Positions 51,748-61,266 of a DNA stretch of 64,000 nucleotides are shown one piece after another. A program made the position numbers and the translations under genes. Source of the DNA: Bacteroidaceae bacterium. Lineage in GTDB: Bacteria; Bacteroidota; Bacteroidia; Bacteroidales; Bacteroidaceae. The stretch covers positions 1 through 64,000 of the forward strand of contig JAFUHF010000054.1 in assembly GCA_017468985.1 (NCBI GenBank), given 5' to 3'. Within the stretch, counting starts at the first letter, position 1; each line of letters opens with the position of its first letter. Under the pieces are notes generated by a model. That model was not told the origin of the DNA and did no database searches. It saw only the letters and a list, made by a program, of their open reading frames with translations.

Positions 51748-54700
51748 TGGAAAAGCAGAAGAGAAACATCGTAGAATGGGCCATGCACTACAGACACATC
51801 GTGATTCTCATCACGTGTTGCCTCATGGCATTCGGGGTCTACTCTCTCGGAGAGATGAACAAGAACGAATTCCCCGACTTCGTGATTCGTCAGGGGGTGG
51901 TAGTGGCCGTGTACCCGGGGGCCACGGCTTCCGAAGTGGAGCAGCAGCTCACCAAACCCCTGGAGCACTATATTTTTTCGTATAAAGAGGTGAATAAGGC
52001 GAAGACCGTGAGTTATTCACGCAATGGGATGGCCATCATACAGGTTGAGCTCAATGATGAACTCAACGATAAGGATGAATTCTGGTCGAAGTTCAAACAT
52101 GGCATCAACGAATTCAAAGGCAGCCTGCCCAGCGGCGTTCTGGCAGTGGTGGTAAAGGACGACTTTGGAGACTCGTCGGCCCTTCTGATCACCATGGAAA
52201 GCCAGGACAAGACCTATCGGGAACTTCACGACTACATGAATGCCTTGCAGGACTCCCTGCGCAAGATAGAAAGTGTGGGCAGAATGACTGTCACAGGGGA
52301 GCAACAGGAACAAATCTCCATTTATCTGGACGAACAACGCCTCACCCACTACGGCATGAGCGATCAAACCATTGCCCTATCCCTGATGAGCAAGGGCCTG
52401 ATCACCACGGCAGGCCAGCTGAAGGACCGTCATCACAACTCACCCCTCTACGTGGCCCGAACGATGAACGCCGCAGCCGACGTGGAGCAGCAAATCGTCT
52501 ACAGCGATGCCAAGGGCAACGTTGTGAGGCTCAAAGATGTGGCAACCGTAAGGCGAGAGTATGCACCGCTGACCAACTATGTGACGAACAATGGTACGAA
52601 GTGCCTCGTGCTGAGCGTGGAAATGAAGAAAGGCAGGAACATCGTCGACATGGGACAGAAAATTTACAGCGCATTAGACCATTTCCAGGCCACACTGCCG
52701 CAGAGCGTCACTCTCTTCAAGATCACCGACCAGGCCAAGGTGGTGAGCGACTCCGTATGGAACTTCCTCAGGGAACTGCTCATTGCCATAGTGGCCGTGA
52801 TCATAGTAGTAGTGCTGCTCATGCCGCTCAGGGTGGCCCTTGTAGCCTCGTCCACCATTCCCATCACCATTTTCATCGCCCTCAGCATCTTCAACGCCTT
52901 CCACATAGAGCTCAACACCGTTACCCTGGCCGCGCTCATCGTGACTCTGGGCATGATTGTGGACAACTCCATCGTGATCATCGACTCCTACGTGGAGCAA
53001 CTCGCTGAAGGCAAGTCGCGCTGGCATGCCAGCATAGACTCAGCGCAGCACTTCTTCAAGTCCATCCTTTCTGCCACGCTGGCCATCTCCGTCACCTTCT
53101 TCCCCTTCCTGATGGTGATGACGGGAAACTTCCATGACTTCTTGCTGTCGTTTCCGTGGGCCATCACGATCATACTGCTGGTGTCACTGGCCGTAGCCGA
53201 GCTGGTGGTGCCGTTCCTGCAGTTCTACTTCATCCGTCGTCCACTCGCCGAAACGGGGAGCAAGAAGCAGAAGTCGGGATTTCTCGACCTGATGCAGAAG
53301 GGCTATGACCGGCTCATCGGTCTGTGCTTCCGGCATCCCTACCTCACCCTTGGCGCAGGGGCCCTGAGCATCGTGGCAGGCATACTCATGATGCGCTCAC
53401 TGCCGCAAAGGCTCATGCCTGCAGCGGAGCGCAACCAGTTTGCCATTGAAATCTACCTGCCAACAGGAACCGCCGTGAGCCTTACGGCTCTGGTGGCCGA
53501 CAGCATAGAGAGCGTGCTTCAGCAGGACCCTCGGGTGGTGTCAATAGCCTCGTTCAAGGGTATGGCGTCGCCACGCTTCCAGACAGGATACGCGCCGCAG
53601 TTTGCAGGAGAGAACTACGCCCAGTTTATAGTGAACACCACGGATGACAAGGCCACCGTGGAGGTGTTGGAAAAGTATCGGCCCCTGTTGCAGGACGCAT
53701 TTCCCGAAGCATATGTGAAGTTCAAGCAGCTGGCCTATGGCACCGACGCCAATCCCGTGGAAGTGCGCATTACGGGTGACGACTGGCAGCAGCTGAAAGC
53801 CGTGAGCGACACGCTCACCGCCCTGCTGCGCCTCATGCCGGAGCTGAACCTGGTGCGTTCGGACCTGAAAGAGCCCCTTGTAGCGACAGAAATCACGCTC
53901 GACACCGACCGCGCCGCCCGGCTGGGCCTGTCGGCCGCCACAACGGAGCTTTCCATGGCCCTGAGATACAACAGCCAGGGCATCACCGTGGGAAACATCT
54001 GGCAGGATGACTATAACATACCGGTGCGCCTGAAAACGGAGCACTCCAATCAGGCCGACCGGCAAACGGTGGAGGAAGAACAGCTGCCTGCAGTGGGCGG
54101 ACTGGGCTCTGCTGCGCTACGCCAGGTGGCCACGGTAAGCGTACGGCCCGAAGACGGCCAGATCAGCCACCGCAACGGGCTCAGAACCATCACCATCATG
54201 GCCGAAGTGGCTCAGGGACTCAACAGCACAGCCGTAAACCAGAAAGTGATCAGCCGCTTGTCCGACAAACAGAAGGCCTACGCCCCCACCGGCATCAGCA
54301 TCAGCTACGGAGGAGAGTCGGAATCGAATGCTGAGAACATGCCAAAGATAGTAGCAGCCCTGGCCATTGCCGTGATGATTATCTTTTTCATCCTGCTGGG
54401 TCACTTCCGACGGATTTCCACCGCCGTATTGCTTCTGGCAAGCCTGCTGCTCACGCTTTTCGGCACCGCGGCAGGCATCATGGTGCAGGGAGTGGACTTT
54501 TCGCTCACCAGCATTCTGGGCATCGTGTCACTGATGGGCATTCTGGTGAGAAATGCCATCATCATGTATGACTACGCAGAGGAACTGCGCAACCTGGAAG
54601 GGATGAAAGCCCGTGACGCCATATTTACATCCGCCAAAAGAAGGATGCGCCCCATCTTTCTCACCTCTGCAGCCGCCTCAATGGGAGTGATACCCATGAT

Positions 54701-54863
54701 ATTGAGCAAATCAAGCCTGTGGATGCCGATGGGAGTCGTGATATGCTACGGTACACTCATCACAATGGTCTTCATCCTGACTATTTTGCCCGTAGCCTAC
54801 TGGCTGATGATGAGCGGCAGCACTAAGAAAAGAGAACTCAACAATGCATTAGAGCAACAATGA
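51744..54863 (+). CDS. RND efflux transporter permease subunit (AcrB/HAE1-like)
   Basis: The 1039-aa inner-membrane pump has TM1 (HIVILITCCLMAFGVYSL), two large periplasmic loops (~35-335 and ~555-870) and twelve predicted TM helices. LAALIVTLGMIVDNSIVIID in TM4 holds the proton-relay acidic residues (GMIVDN), and the C-terminal half carries GILVRNAIIMYDYAEEL. The start overlaps the adaptor stop. Substrates (drugs, bile acids or lipids) cannot be told from sequence. Confidence 0.94.
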   Translation: MMEKQKRNIVEWAMHYRHIVILITCCLMAFGVYSLGEMNKNEFPDFVIRQGVVVAVYPGATASEVEQQLTKPLEHYIFSYKEVNKAKTVSYSRNGMAIIQVELNDELNDKDEFWSKFKHGINEFKGSLPSGVLAVVVKDDFGDSSALLITMESQDKTYRELHDYMNALQDSLRKIESVGRMTVTGEQQEQISIYLDEQRLTHYGMSDQTIALSLMSKGLITTAGQLKDRHHNSPLYVARTMNAAADVEQQIVYSDAKGNVVRLKDVATVRREYAPLTNYVTNNGTKCLVLSVEMKKGRNIVDMGQKIYSALDHFQATLPQSVTLFKITDQAKVVSDSVWNFLRELLIAIVAVIIVVVLLMPLRVALVASSTIPITIFIALSIFNAFHIELNTVTLAALIVTLGMIVDNSIVIIDSYVEQLAEGKSRWHASIDSAQHFFKSILSATLAISVTFFPFLMVMTGNFHDFLLSFPWAITIILLVSLAVAELVVPFLQFYFIRRPLAETGSKKQKSGFLDLMQKGYDRLIGLCFRHPYLTLGAGALSIVAGILMMRSLPQRLMPAAERNQFAIEIYLPTGTAVSLTALVADSIESVLQQDPRVVSIASFKGMASPRFQTGYAPQFAGENYAQFIVNTTDDKATVEVLEKYRPLLQDAFPEAYVKFKQLAYGTDANPVEVRITGDDWQQLKAVSDTLTALLRLMPELNLVRSDLKEPLVATEITLDTDRAARLGLSAATTELSMALRYNSQGITVGNIWQDDYNIPVRLKTEHSNQADRQTVEEEQLPAVGGLGSAALRQVATVSVRPEDGQISHRNGLRTITIMAEVAQGLNSTAVNQKVISRLSDKQKAYAPTGISISYGGESESNAENMPKIVAALAIAVMIIFFILLGHFRRISTAVLLLASLLLTLFGTAAGIMVQGVDFSLTSILGIVSLMGILVRNAIIMYDYAEELRNLEGMKARDAIFTSAKRRMRPIFLTSAAASMGVIPMILSKSSLWMPMGVVICYGTLITMVFILTILPVAYWLMMSGSTKKRELNNALEQQ

Positions 54864-56209
54864 ACAAACATATCCTCACCCTCCTGCTCGGAGCAAGCAT
54901 CACAGTCCCTGCCCAGCAGGTCTACACCCTGGAGCAACTGAAAGACTCAGCCCTCCGCCACAACATGGCCATCAGGGAAGCCAAGTACAACATTGCATCG
55001 GCCCAACAAACACGTCAGGAAGCCTTCACCAAGTATTTTCCAGAGATCAGCGGCACCGGAGCAACCTTCAACGCCCATCGGTCGACGGCAAAAATGACGG
55101 TGAATCCCTCCGAAGCACTGCCTGCCAGCCTTTCTCAGAGCCTTGCACAGGCCCTTCCGGCCGAAGCCATCGCTGCCCTGCAGAGCCCCATCAGTGTCCA
55201 CATGATGAAGAACGGAACCATAGCCGGAATTTCGGCCATCTGGCCCGTGTTTACGGGTGGCCAGATCAAGAGTGGCAACAAACTGGCCCAGATTGGCGAA
55301 GACGCGGCCCTCTTGCAGCTCAAACTATCAGAGAACGAGGTTTCAAAGCAAACGGAAGAATACTTCTGGCAGTGGGTTTCCCTGGAAAGCAAGATGAGAA
55401 CCGTCGACACCGTGGCACACCTCCTCCGTGACGTGGAAAAAGACGTGACCACAGCCATCAAGGCCGGAATGGCGCTACAGAATGACTTGCTGCAAGTGCA
55501 GCTCAGAGAGAATGAGACGGAGAGCCAGCGCATCCGACTGCAAAACGGCATCAGCATACTGCGTCTGCTGCTCATGCAATACTGCGGCCTGAAGAATGAG
55601 CAATTCAGCCTGCCCGACCCCTCCACGCTCACCGCCATCCCTGAGGCGGAAAGTCTGGAGCCCCTCGTGCCCGAGACCAGCCTGAGGCAAACGGCAGAAT
55701 ACCAGTTGCTCGTAAAGGGAACCGACGCCGCCAAATGGGAGAAGAAGATGGCCATTGGCCAGCAGATGCCCACCGTGGCCGTTGGAGCAGGCTACAACTA
55801 CCACAACCTGCTGGAAAATAACCGCACCTTCGGCATGGCCTTCGCTACCGTGAGCGTACCGATCAGCGGATGGTGGGGCGGCAGCCATGCCATCAAGCGC
55901 AAAACCCTTGCCCTACGCAATGCCGAGGAACAACTCAAGGATAAATCGGAACTCCTCATGATCAACATGCAAAACAACCGCAACAGCGTGACCGAAGCAC
56001 AGCAGCAACTCACTATTGCACAGCGCAGCATAGTCCAAGCAGAGGAAAACCTGCGGCTTCACCACAACCAATACAAGGCCGGCACCGCCACCATGAGCAA
56101 CCTGCTGGAGGCACAAGCCCTCTACCAGCAAGCCTTGGATTCCCGTACCGACGCATTTGCCCGACTGCAAACCCAACGGCTCATCTACAGGCAGTCGATA
56201 GGCCGATAG
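54860..56209 (+). CDS. TolC-family outer-membrane efflux protein
   Basis: A signal peptide (MNKHILTLLLGASITVPA) leads a 449-aa protein with two tandem outer-membrane efflux repeats: LEQLKDSALRHNMAIREAKY near the start and long coiled-coil helices at ~330-449 (LEAQALYQQALDSRTDAFAR). It forms the exit duct for the pump upstream, overlapping it by 4 nt, so the operon encodes a full tripartite system. Confidence 0.95.
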   Translation: MNKHILTLLLGASITVPAQQVYTLEQLKDSALRHNMAIREAKYNIASAQQTRQEAFTKYFPEISGTGATFNAHRSTAKMTVNPSEALPASLSQSLAQALPAEAIAALQSPISVHMMKNGTIAGISAIWPVFTGGQIKSGNKLAQIGEDAALLQLKLSENEVSKQTEEYFWQWVSLESKMRTVDTVAHLLRDVEKDVTTAIKAGMALQNDLLQVQLRENETESQRIRLQNGISILRLLLMQYCGLKNEQFSLPDPSTLTAIPEAESLEPLVPETSLRQTAEYQLLVKGTDAAKWEKKMAIGQQMPTVAVGAGYNYHNLLENNRTFGMAFATVSVPISGWWGGSHAIKRKTLALRNAEEQLKDKSELLMINMQNNRNSVTEAQQQLTIAQRSIVQAEENLRLHHNQYKAGTATMSNLLEAQALYQQALDSRTDAFARLQTQRLIYRQSIGR

Positions 56210-56626
56210 CACGGCGGTCGTCACTCCTGAGGCCCACGTGAGAAAGGGCATCCTTCTCGCTGGCATCACTAACCACCGGAGCAGCCTCGGCGGAGACTTG
56301 CTTAACGTTACTCTTGACTATAGAATGACTGTTCATAACGGGACACAAGGTTAGCACACCTTGAGAAGCCCCGAACCACGATGGTCATGGGAAGTTGCAA
56401 ACGCGGCAAGCCTCATTCGGGCGAACGCCGCCATCGCTCAAAGCAATAGCAGGGAAGAATCAGAAGGGCTCAGAGAGAGCCGTACGCTCAGCACGGCTAT
56501 AGGGGTTGCGAACGGTGAAAAAAGGCATCTTTTCAGTGACGATGGGCAGGGAGAGAAAGTTTTTCGCGGAAGTTTTCTACGTTGAGCACCCTGTGGCCAC
56601 CAAAATGAACGAACCGGAAAGGCCGT
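56210..56626. other. 417-bp region without a recognisable gene
   Basis: It lies between the tolC stop and the HxlR remnant. A 74-codon open frame (56361-56585, plus) has no family resemblance or start signals. A weak hairpin (GAGAA...TTCTC, ~56239-56257) may terminate the efflux operon. I see nothing else. Confidence 0.6.
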
Positions 56627-56982
56627 TCAAAGAATGAGCTGCCGTTTCACCACGTCGTCGAAGTATTCCTTAGCCCAGGCGATGAGTTGCAGTATGGCCG
56701 GCATAAGCGAACGACCCGTCTCCGTCAAAGAATACTCCACACGCGGAGACACCTGAGCATAGACCGACCGATGTACCAAGCCTGATTGCACCAAACGCAT
56801 GAGGGTGAAGGAAAGCATCTTCTGCAAACGGTCCGTCATATGGTGGCGCAACTCATTATAGCGCATCACATCGGATGAACTCTCATGAATGGTTAAAGTA
56901 CCAGCATTGACCACTTGTCGCCAAACCTGCTGATCACTTTCCGGCAGGGAAAGGCCAGATATTCAACCTTCGCGTCAGGTTT
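56627..56982 (-). pseudogene. HxlR-family regulator, broken
   Basis: The downstream frame reads MRYNELRHHMTDRLQKMLSF to KEYFDDVVKRQLIL, the HxlR winged helix with the family's SPRVEYSLTETGRSL wing. The missing N-terminal part is in another frame upstream: EYLAFPCRKVISRFGDKWSM, ending LVL-stop. The frames would join if one T were added to TTT at ~56895-56897. The upstream frame also has a stop at 56983-56985 and no start codon, and the usual CPVR reads FPCR. Several lesions together point to a true decayed gene, not a lone sequencing error. Confidence 0.8.
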
Positions 56983-57011
56983 TTAAACAGAGGATTTACA
57001 ATGAACAAGGG

Positions 57012-58508
57012 TTAGAAGGGAATATTTTCATCGGCAAGAGGAATGGGCGCAGGGGGAACGTCGTTTATCTTCGACTGACGTTCACCGGCCTCATCTTCAC
57101 CCAGCAATTCATCGTCGGGATTTTGGAAGCGCGCGTATTTGGACTTGAATGTGAGCAGCACATCACCTACGCCACCATTACGGTGCTTTGCAATGATAAT
57201 CTGAGCCATGCCGCGAAGGTCGCGGCCCTGCTCATCCTTATATATATGGTAGTATTCAGGGCGGTGGATGAAGAGTACCATGTCGGCATCCTGCTCAATG
57301 GCACCTGATTCACGCAAATCGCTGAGCTGAGGACGCTTGCCCTGCTCTCCCTCGCGCTGGTCCACACCACGGTTGAGCTGGCTCAAGGCAATGATGGGGA
57401 TGTTGAGCTCCTTGGCCAAGCCCTTCAGGGAGCGGCTGATGGTACTCACCTCTTCCTGACGGCTGCCAAACTTCATGCCACTGGCATTCATCAGCTGGAG
57501 ATAGTCGATCATGATGATTTTCACGTCGTGCTCGCGCACCAATCGTCTGGCCTTGGTGCGCAACTCGAAAATAGAGAGCGAAGGAGTGTCGTCCACATAT
57601 AGGGGAGCACCATAGAGGTCCTTGATTTTGTAATCCAGCTGTGACCACTCGTAAGGCTGCAGCTGGCCGCTCCTGATCTTCTCTCCTTCAATGGAACAAA
57701 CATTCACAATCAGGCGGTTCACAAGTTGCACATTCGACATTTCCAACGAAAAAAGGGCCATCGGTATCTTCTGATCGACTGCAATGTTCTTGGCCATGCT
57801 GAGCGCAAATGCCGTTTTACCCATAGCCGGACGAGCAGCGATAATGACAAGGTCGGAATTCTGCCAACCACTGTTCATTTTGTCTAACTCACGGTAGCCC
57901 GACGATATTCCGCTTAGTCCGTCGGTACGTTTGGAGGCCCGATGGAGCATTTCGTAGGCTTCACGAATCACGGCATCGATCTGGGTATAGTCTTTCTTCT
58001 GGTTTTTTTGCGATAACTCAAACACTTCCGCCTCTGCCATCTGCATCAGTTCGTTTACGTCAGTGGTTTCGTCAAAAGCCAGCGTCTGCAGACGGCTTGT
58101 CACAGAGATGATCTGCCTGGCCAGATACTTCTGAGCAATCACTCCAGCATGGTACAGTATGTGTGCGGAGCTTGCAACGTCTTCGCACAACTTGGCCACA
58201 TAGTATGGACCGCCTACTTCGTCCAGTTCACCCAGTTCTTTGAGCTTATTCGTCACCGTTAGCATGTCGACCGGCTCCTCACCCATGGCCAACGTCTGCA
58301 CAGCATGGAAAACCAACTGGTTTCTATGCTCATAAAAGCTCTCAGGACGAAGAATCTCGCTAACGATGGAGTATGCATCACCGTCAATCATGATGGCGCC
58401 AAGTACGGCACGCTCCATATCCGGTGCCTGCGGCTGCAAATGGGTAAAGTTTTCTTCTTGTGAAGCCTCGCGACTTCTGGTTCGGGTGTTGCGTCTTACT
58501 TCTGGCAT
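57012..58508 (-). CDS. dnaB: Replicative DNA helicase
   Basis: I start it at MPEVRRNTRTRS (498 aa). The frame has an ATG 8 codons upstream. DnaB N-domain (~25-125: DMERAVLGAIMIDGDAYSIV), RecA-like motor with Walker A (IIAARPAMGKTAFALSMAKN, ~215) and Walker B (IIMIDYLQLMN), plus ALSQLNRGVDQREGEQGKRP. It unwinds DNA at the fork. I see no intein. Confidence 0.97.
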   Translation of the reverse strand: MPEVRRNTRTRSREASQEENFTHLQPQAPDMERAVLGAIMIDGDAYSIVSEILRPESFYEHRNQLVFHAVQTLAMGEEPVDMLTVTNKLKELGELDEVGGPYYVAKLCEDVASSAHILYHAGVIAQKYLARQIISVTSRLQTLAFDETTDVNELMQMAEAEVFELSQKNQKKDYTQIDAVIREAYEMLHRASKRTDGLSGISSGYRELDKMNSGWQNSDLVIIAARPAMGKTAFALSMAKNIAVDQKIPMALFSLEMSNVQLVNRLIVNVCSIEGEKIRSGQLQPYEWSQLDYKIKDLYGAPLYVDDTPSLSIFELRTKARRLVREHDVKIIMIDYLQLMNASGMKFGSRQEEVSTISRSLKGLAKELNIPIIALSQLNRGVDQREGEQGKRPQLSDLRESGAIEQDADMVLFIHRPEYYHIYKDEQGRDLRGMAQIIIAKHRNGGVGDVLLTFKSKYARFQNPDDELLGEDEAGERQSKINDVPPAPIPLADENIPF

Positions 58509-58531
58509 GATGGTTCTGATGAAACGAGCCA

Positions 58532-58547
58532 CAAATTTACAAATTTA
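58532..58547 (-). promoter_or_regulatory. Tandem -7 elements of dnaB
   Basis: Two adjacent TAAATTTG boxes on the minus strand (58532-58539 and 58540-58547), 24-39 nt before the start codon. Confidence 0.55.
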
Positions 58548-58608
58548 TCACTTTCTCTGCACTAACCGCAATGGGATTTAATTGCTGCCTACCTGAAAAT
58601 ATGACGAG

Positions 58609-59436
58609 CTACATGCGCTCAATCTTAGCCACAAGGTTGTCGTAGAGGCTTGTGGGTAGAAATTGGCGCATAGCCACTGCGGTGGACGAAAGGAAGCCTA
58701 CGAGATAGCGTTTTCTGGGGTATTTGGCGAGCGCAGCCTTCACGATGGCCCTTGCCGGCCTTTGGGGAGAGGAGCCCCAGGTTCCGCCATAGAAGTTTTT
58801 CATGGTAGAAGCCACACGGCGAGCCGAAGCTTCATATTCAGTATCTACGGTACAGTTCTCCAAATGCTGTGCAGCAATACTACCCCACGGAGTAAGGATG
58901 ATGCCGGGCTCTATGAGCGTTACTTTGATGCCGAAAGGACGTAGTTCCATGCGCAAACAGTCCGACCAACCCTCCAAGGCAAACTTAGTGGCATGATACC
59001 ACGCACCGTAGGCCGTATGCATTCGCCCAGCCATGGATGATACATTGATAATTCGCCCCTCACCTTGCCCTCGCATGGTGGGAAGCACCAATTTCACCAT
59101 GCGAGAAAGGCCAATCAAATTAACGTCCAACTGTCTCCGCACCTCATTCAAGTTGGAGCACTCTACGGGAGCGTAATATCCATAGCCTGCATTGTTGATC
59201 AACACGTCTATTCTGCCTTCCCTCCGCAGTACTTCGCTTACGCACTTCTCGCACGAGGCCTCCTCCGTTATGTCAAGGCGCAATGCCGTCATGCCCAGCA
59301 GTTCCAACTCGTGCATTCTTTCCATTCGGCGCGCTGCGCCATATACTTTCTGGCCCTTTTTCAGCAACAGGGCAGCCGTCGCTTGTCCTATGCCGCTGCT
59401 GGCCCCCGTTATCAGGATGACTTTCTCTTTATTCAT
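58609..59436 (-). CDS. Short-chain dehydrogenase/reductase
   Basis: I start it at MNKEKVILITGASSGIGQAT (275 aa). It has the TGxxxGIG cofactor motif, NNAGYG, a catalytic Ser (INVSSMAGRMH) and YxxxK (YHATKFALEG). The lack of an acidic residue at the end of beta-2 (GAARRMERM) favours NADP(H). Substrate unknown. A TATTTTTG box lies upstream at 59490-59497. Confidence 0.92.
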   Translation of the reverse strand: MNKEKVILITGASSGIGQATAALLLKKGQKVYGAARRMERMHELELLGMTALRLDITEEASCEKCVSEVLRREGRIDVLINNAGYGYYAPVECSNLNEVRRQLDVNLIGLSRMVKLVLPTMRGQGEGRIINVSSMAGRMHTAYGAWYHATKFALEGWSDCLRMELRPFGIKVTLIEPGIILTPWGSIAAQHLENCTVDTEYEASARRVASTMKNFYGGTWGSSPQRPARAIVKAALAKYPRKRYLVGFLSSTAVAMRQFLPTSLYDNLVAKIERM

Positions 59437-59609
59437 AAGGATTTTCTCTGATGTTGGTGCCCACATGGAACCTGACACCTTTTATGCCGCAAAAATACGC
59501 AGTTCTGACCATTTCCTCCGCATGAAAACGCAAAATAATAAGTACTTTGCTCAATATGATTCACAAAAAAAACGTATTTTTGGACTCCAATACTGAAATC
59601 GCTGTCATT

Positions 59610-60455
59610 ATGATATGTTTTCCTAATGCAAAGATCAATTTGGGGCTGTATATTACCGAACGCAGACCCGACGGATACCATAATCTGGAGACCATTTTCC
59701 TCCCCATCCCCCTGACCGACGTTCTTGAAACCCGTCCACTCGATTTCTATGACAAGGAATACGAATTTATCCCTGCCGGAATCCCCATTCCAGGAATGCC
59801 TGAGGATAATCTTGTGGTGCGTGTTTTCTTAGACCTCAAGCGCGAGTTCCATCTGCCACCGCAAACCATCCACCTCTATAAGCGAATTCCCACCGGAGCC
59901 GGTTTGGGGGGAGGAAGCAGTGATGCAGCTTTCATGATGCGCATGCTCTCCGAACAGTTCCACCTCTCCCTCACGCCCTCTGACATGGAGCGCCGCCTTT
60001 CCCAATATGGTGCAGACTGCCCCTTCTTCGTTCGCAACCGTCCATCGCTTGGAAAAGGCATTGGCGATGTGCTCTCTCCCGTTGATATAGACCTCAGCCA
60101 CCTCACCCTGCTGCTCATTAAGCCCAATATAGCAGTGAGCACGCGCGATGCCTATGCCGGAGTACATCCTCAAGCCCCTGTCAACACCCTTACGGAGGCT
60201 ATAAAGCAACCCATCACTTTGTGGAAGGAACTTATCAGTAATGATTTTGAAAACACCGTCTTCCTCAAGCATCCTCCCATTGCAGCCATCAAGCAAACCC
60301 TTTATGACATGGGAGCTCTCTACGTCTCCATGAGTGGTAGCGGCAGTGCTGTATTTGCGCTCATGAAGCACGAGGTTGAGGAGGCCAAAGACGTGTTCCC
60401 CAACTGCTTCGTTTTCCAACAACGTTTCAAGCTTCATCAGGAAACCTTCTCATGA
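59610..60455 (+). CDS. ispE: 4-diphosphocytidyl-2-C-methyl-D-erythritol kinase
   Basis: IspE phosphorylates CDP-ME in the MEP isoprenoid pathway, the route that dxs (8.6 kb) opens. The chosen ATG gives MICFPNAKINLGLYITERRP (281 aa). GHMP-kinase motifs are IPTGAGLGGGSSDAAFMMRM (ATP loop) and MSGSGSAVFAL. Overlaps the next gene by 4 nt. Confidence 0.96.
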   Translation: MICFPNAKINLGLYITERRPDGYHNLETIFLPIPLTDVLETRPLDFYDKEYEFIPAGIPIPGMPEDNLVVRVFLDLKREFHLPPQTIHLYKRIPTGAGLGGGSSDAAFMMRMLSEQFHLSLTPSDMERRLSQYGADCPFFVRNRPSLGKGIGDVLSPVDIDLSHLTLLLIKPNIAVSTRDAYAGVHPQAPVNTLTEAIKQPITLWKELISNDFENTVFLKHPPIAAIKQTLYDMGALYVSMSGSGSAVFALMKHEVEEAKDVFPNCFVFQQRFKLHQETFS

Positions 60456-61252
60456 TCTTCTATTTCAGCGGTACAGGTAACAGCCGTCATGTTGCAAAGC
60501 GATTAGCCACCCTTACGGATGACAGTTGCATCAATTTGGCAGACCATCCTAACCTTGCATCGTCCCCTCTGCAAGCGGAAGAACCTTTGGGCTTGGTGTT
60601 TCCTGCGCACGGTTGGAACATCCCATCTATTGTTAAAGCATTTGTTCAGAATTTCGCATATAATTTATTGGAAACAAACATCAAACAACAAGAATCATCC
60701 CATTATATTTATATTGTCGCTACCTGCGGTGACGATACGGGCCGACTTCTTCAGCAGTGTAGTAACCTACTCAGCTTTTTGGGTGTGAAACTAAGCAGTG
60801 CATGGGCCGTACAAATGCCTAACACCTATGTTTGTTTGCCTGGTTTCAATGTGGACAGTCCGTTATTGGTAGAACAAAAGTTAAGGCAATCCATGAAGGA
60901 GGTAGAAAATATTGCCATCTGCGTTCGCAAACGCCAGAAGGGCATATTCAGCATGCGTCCCGGCACTTTTCCTACCCTGAAAACCTATATTCTCGGCCCC
61001 ATTTTCTATAAAGTGCTCATCACCGACCGTCATTTTCACACCACACCCTCCTGCACGCTTTGTGGAACATGTGTCCGTCATTGTCCGGTGGGTAATCTTA
61101 CGATAGATCATGGCCGTTTACAATGGCAGCATCGTTGCACCATGTGCCTAGCCTGCTTCCATTCCTGCCCAAGACGAGCCATTCGCTATGGGTGGTTTAC
61201 TAAGAACAAGGGACAATACCTTTTCCATCCCCATCTTCTGCCTTCCGTCTGA
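60452..61252 (+). CDS. EFR1-family flavodoxin-ferredoxin protein
   Basis: Residues ~1-150 form a flavodoxin-like domain with the FMN loop MIFYFSGTGNSRHVAKRLA. The C-terminus holds two [4Fe-4S] motifs: CTLCGTCVRHCPVGN and CTMCLACFHSCPRRAI. It should shuttle low-potential electrons in the cytoplasm. The ATGA overlap with ispE is suggestive, because the late MEP enzymes IspG and IspH need such electrons, but that link is inference. Confidence 0.9.
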   Translation: MIFYFSGTGNSRHVAKRLATLTDDSCINLADHPNLASSPLQAEEPLGLVFPAHGWNIPSIVKAFVQNFAYNLLETNIKQQESSHYIYIVATCGDDTGRLLQQCSNLLSFLGVKLSSAWAVQMPNTYVCLPGFNVDSPLLVEQKLRQSMKEVENIAICVRKRQKGIFSMRPGTFPTLKTYILGPIFYKVLITDRHFHTTPSCTLCGTCVRHCPVGNLTIDHGRLQWQHRCTMCLACFHSCPRRAIRYGWFTKNKGQYLFHPHLLPSV

Positions 61253-61266
61253 AACATTTCATCCAC

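Noticed and set aside
56361..56585. 74-codon plus-strand open frame after tolC
   Set aside because: No family resemblance, ribosome-binding site or promoter; its composition looks random.
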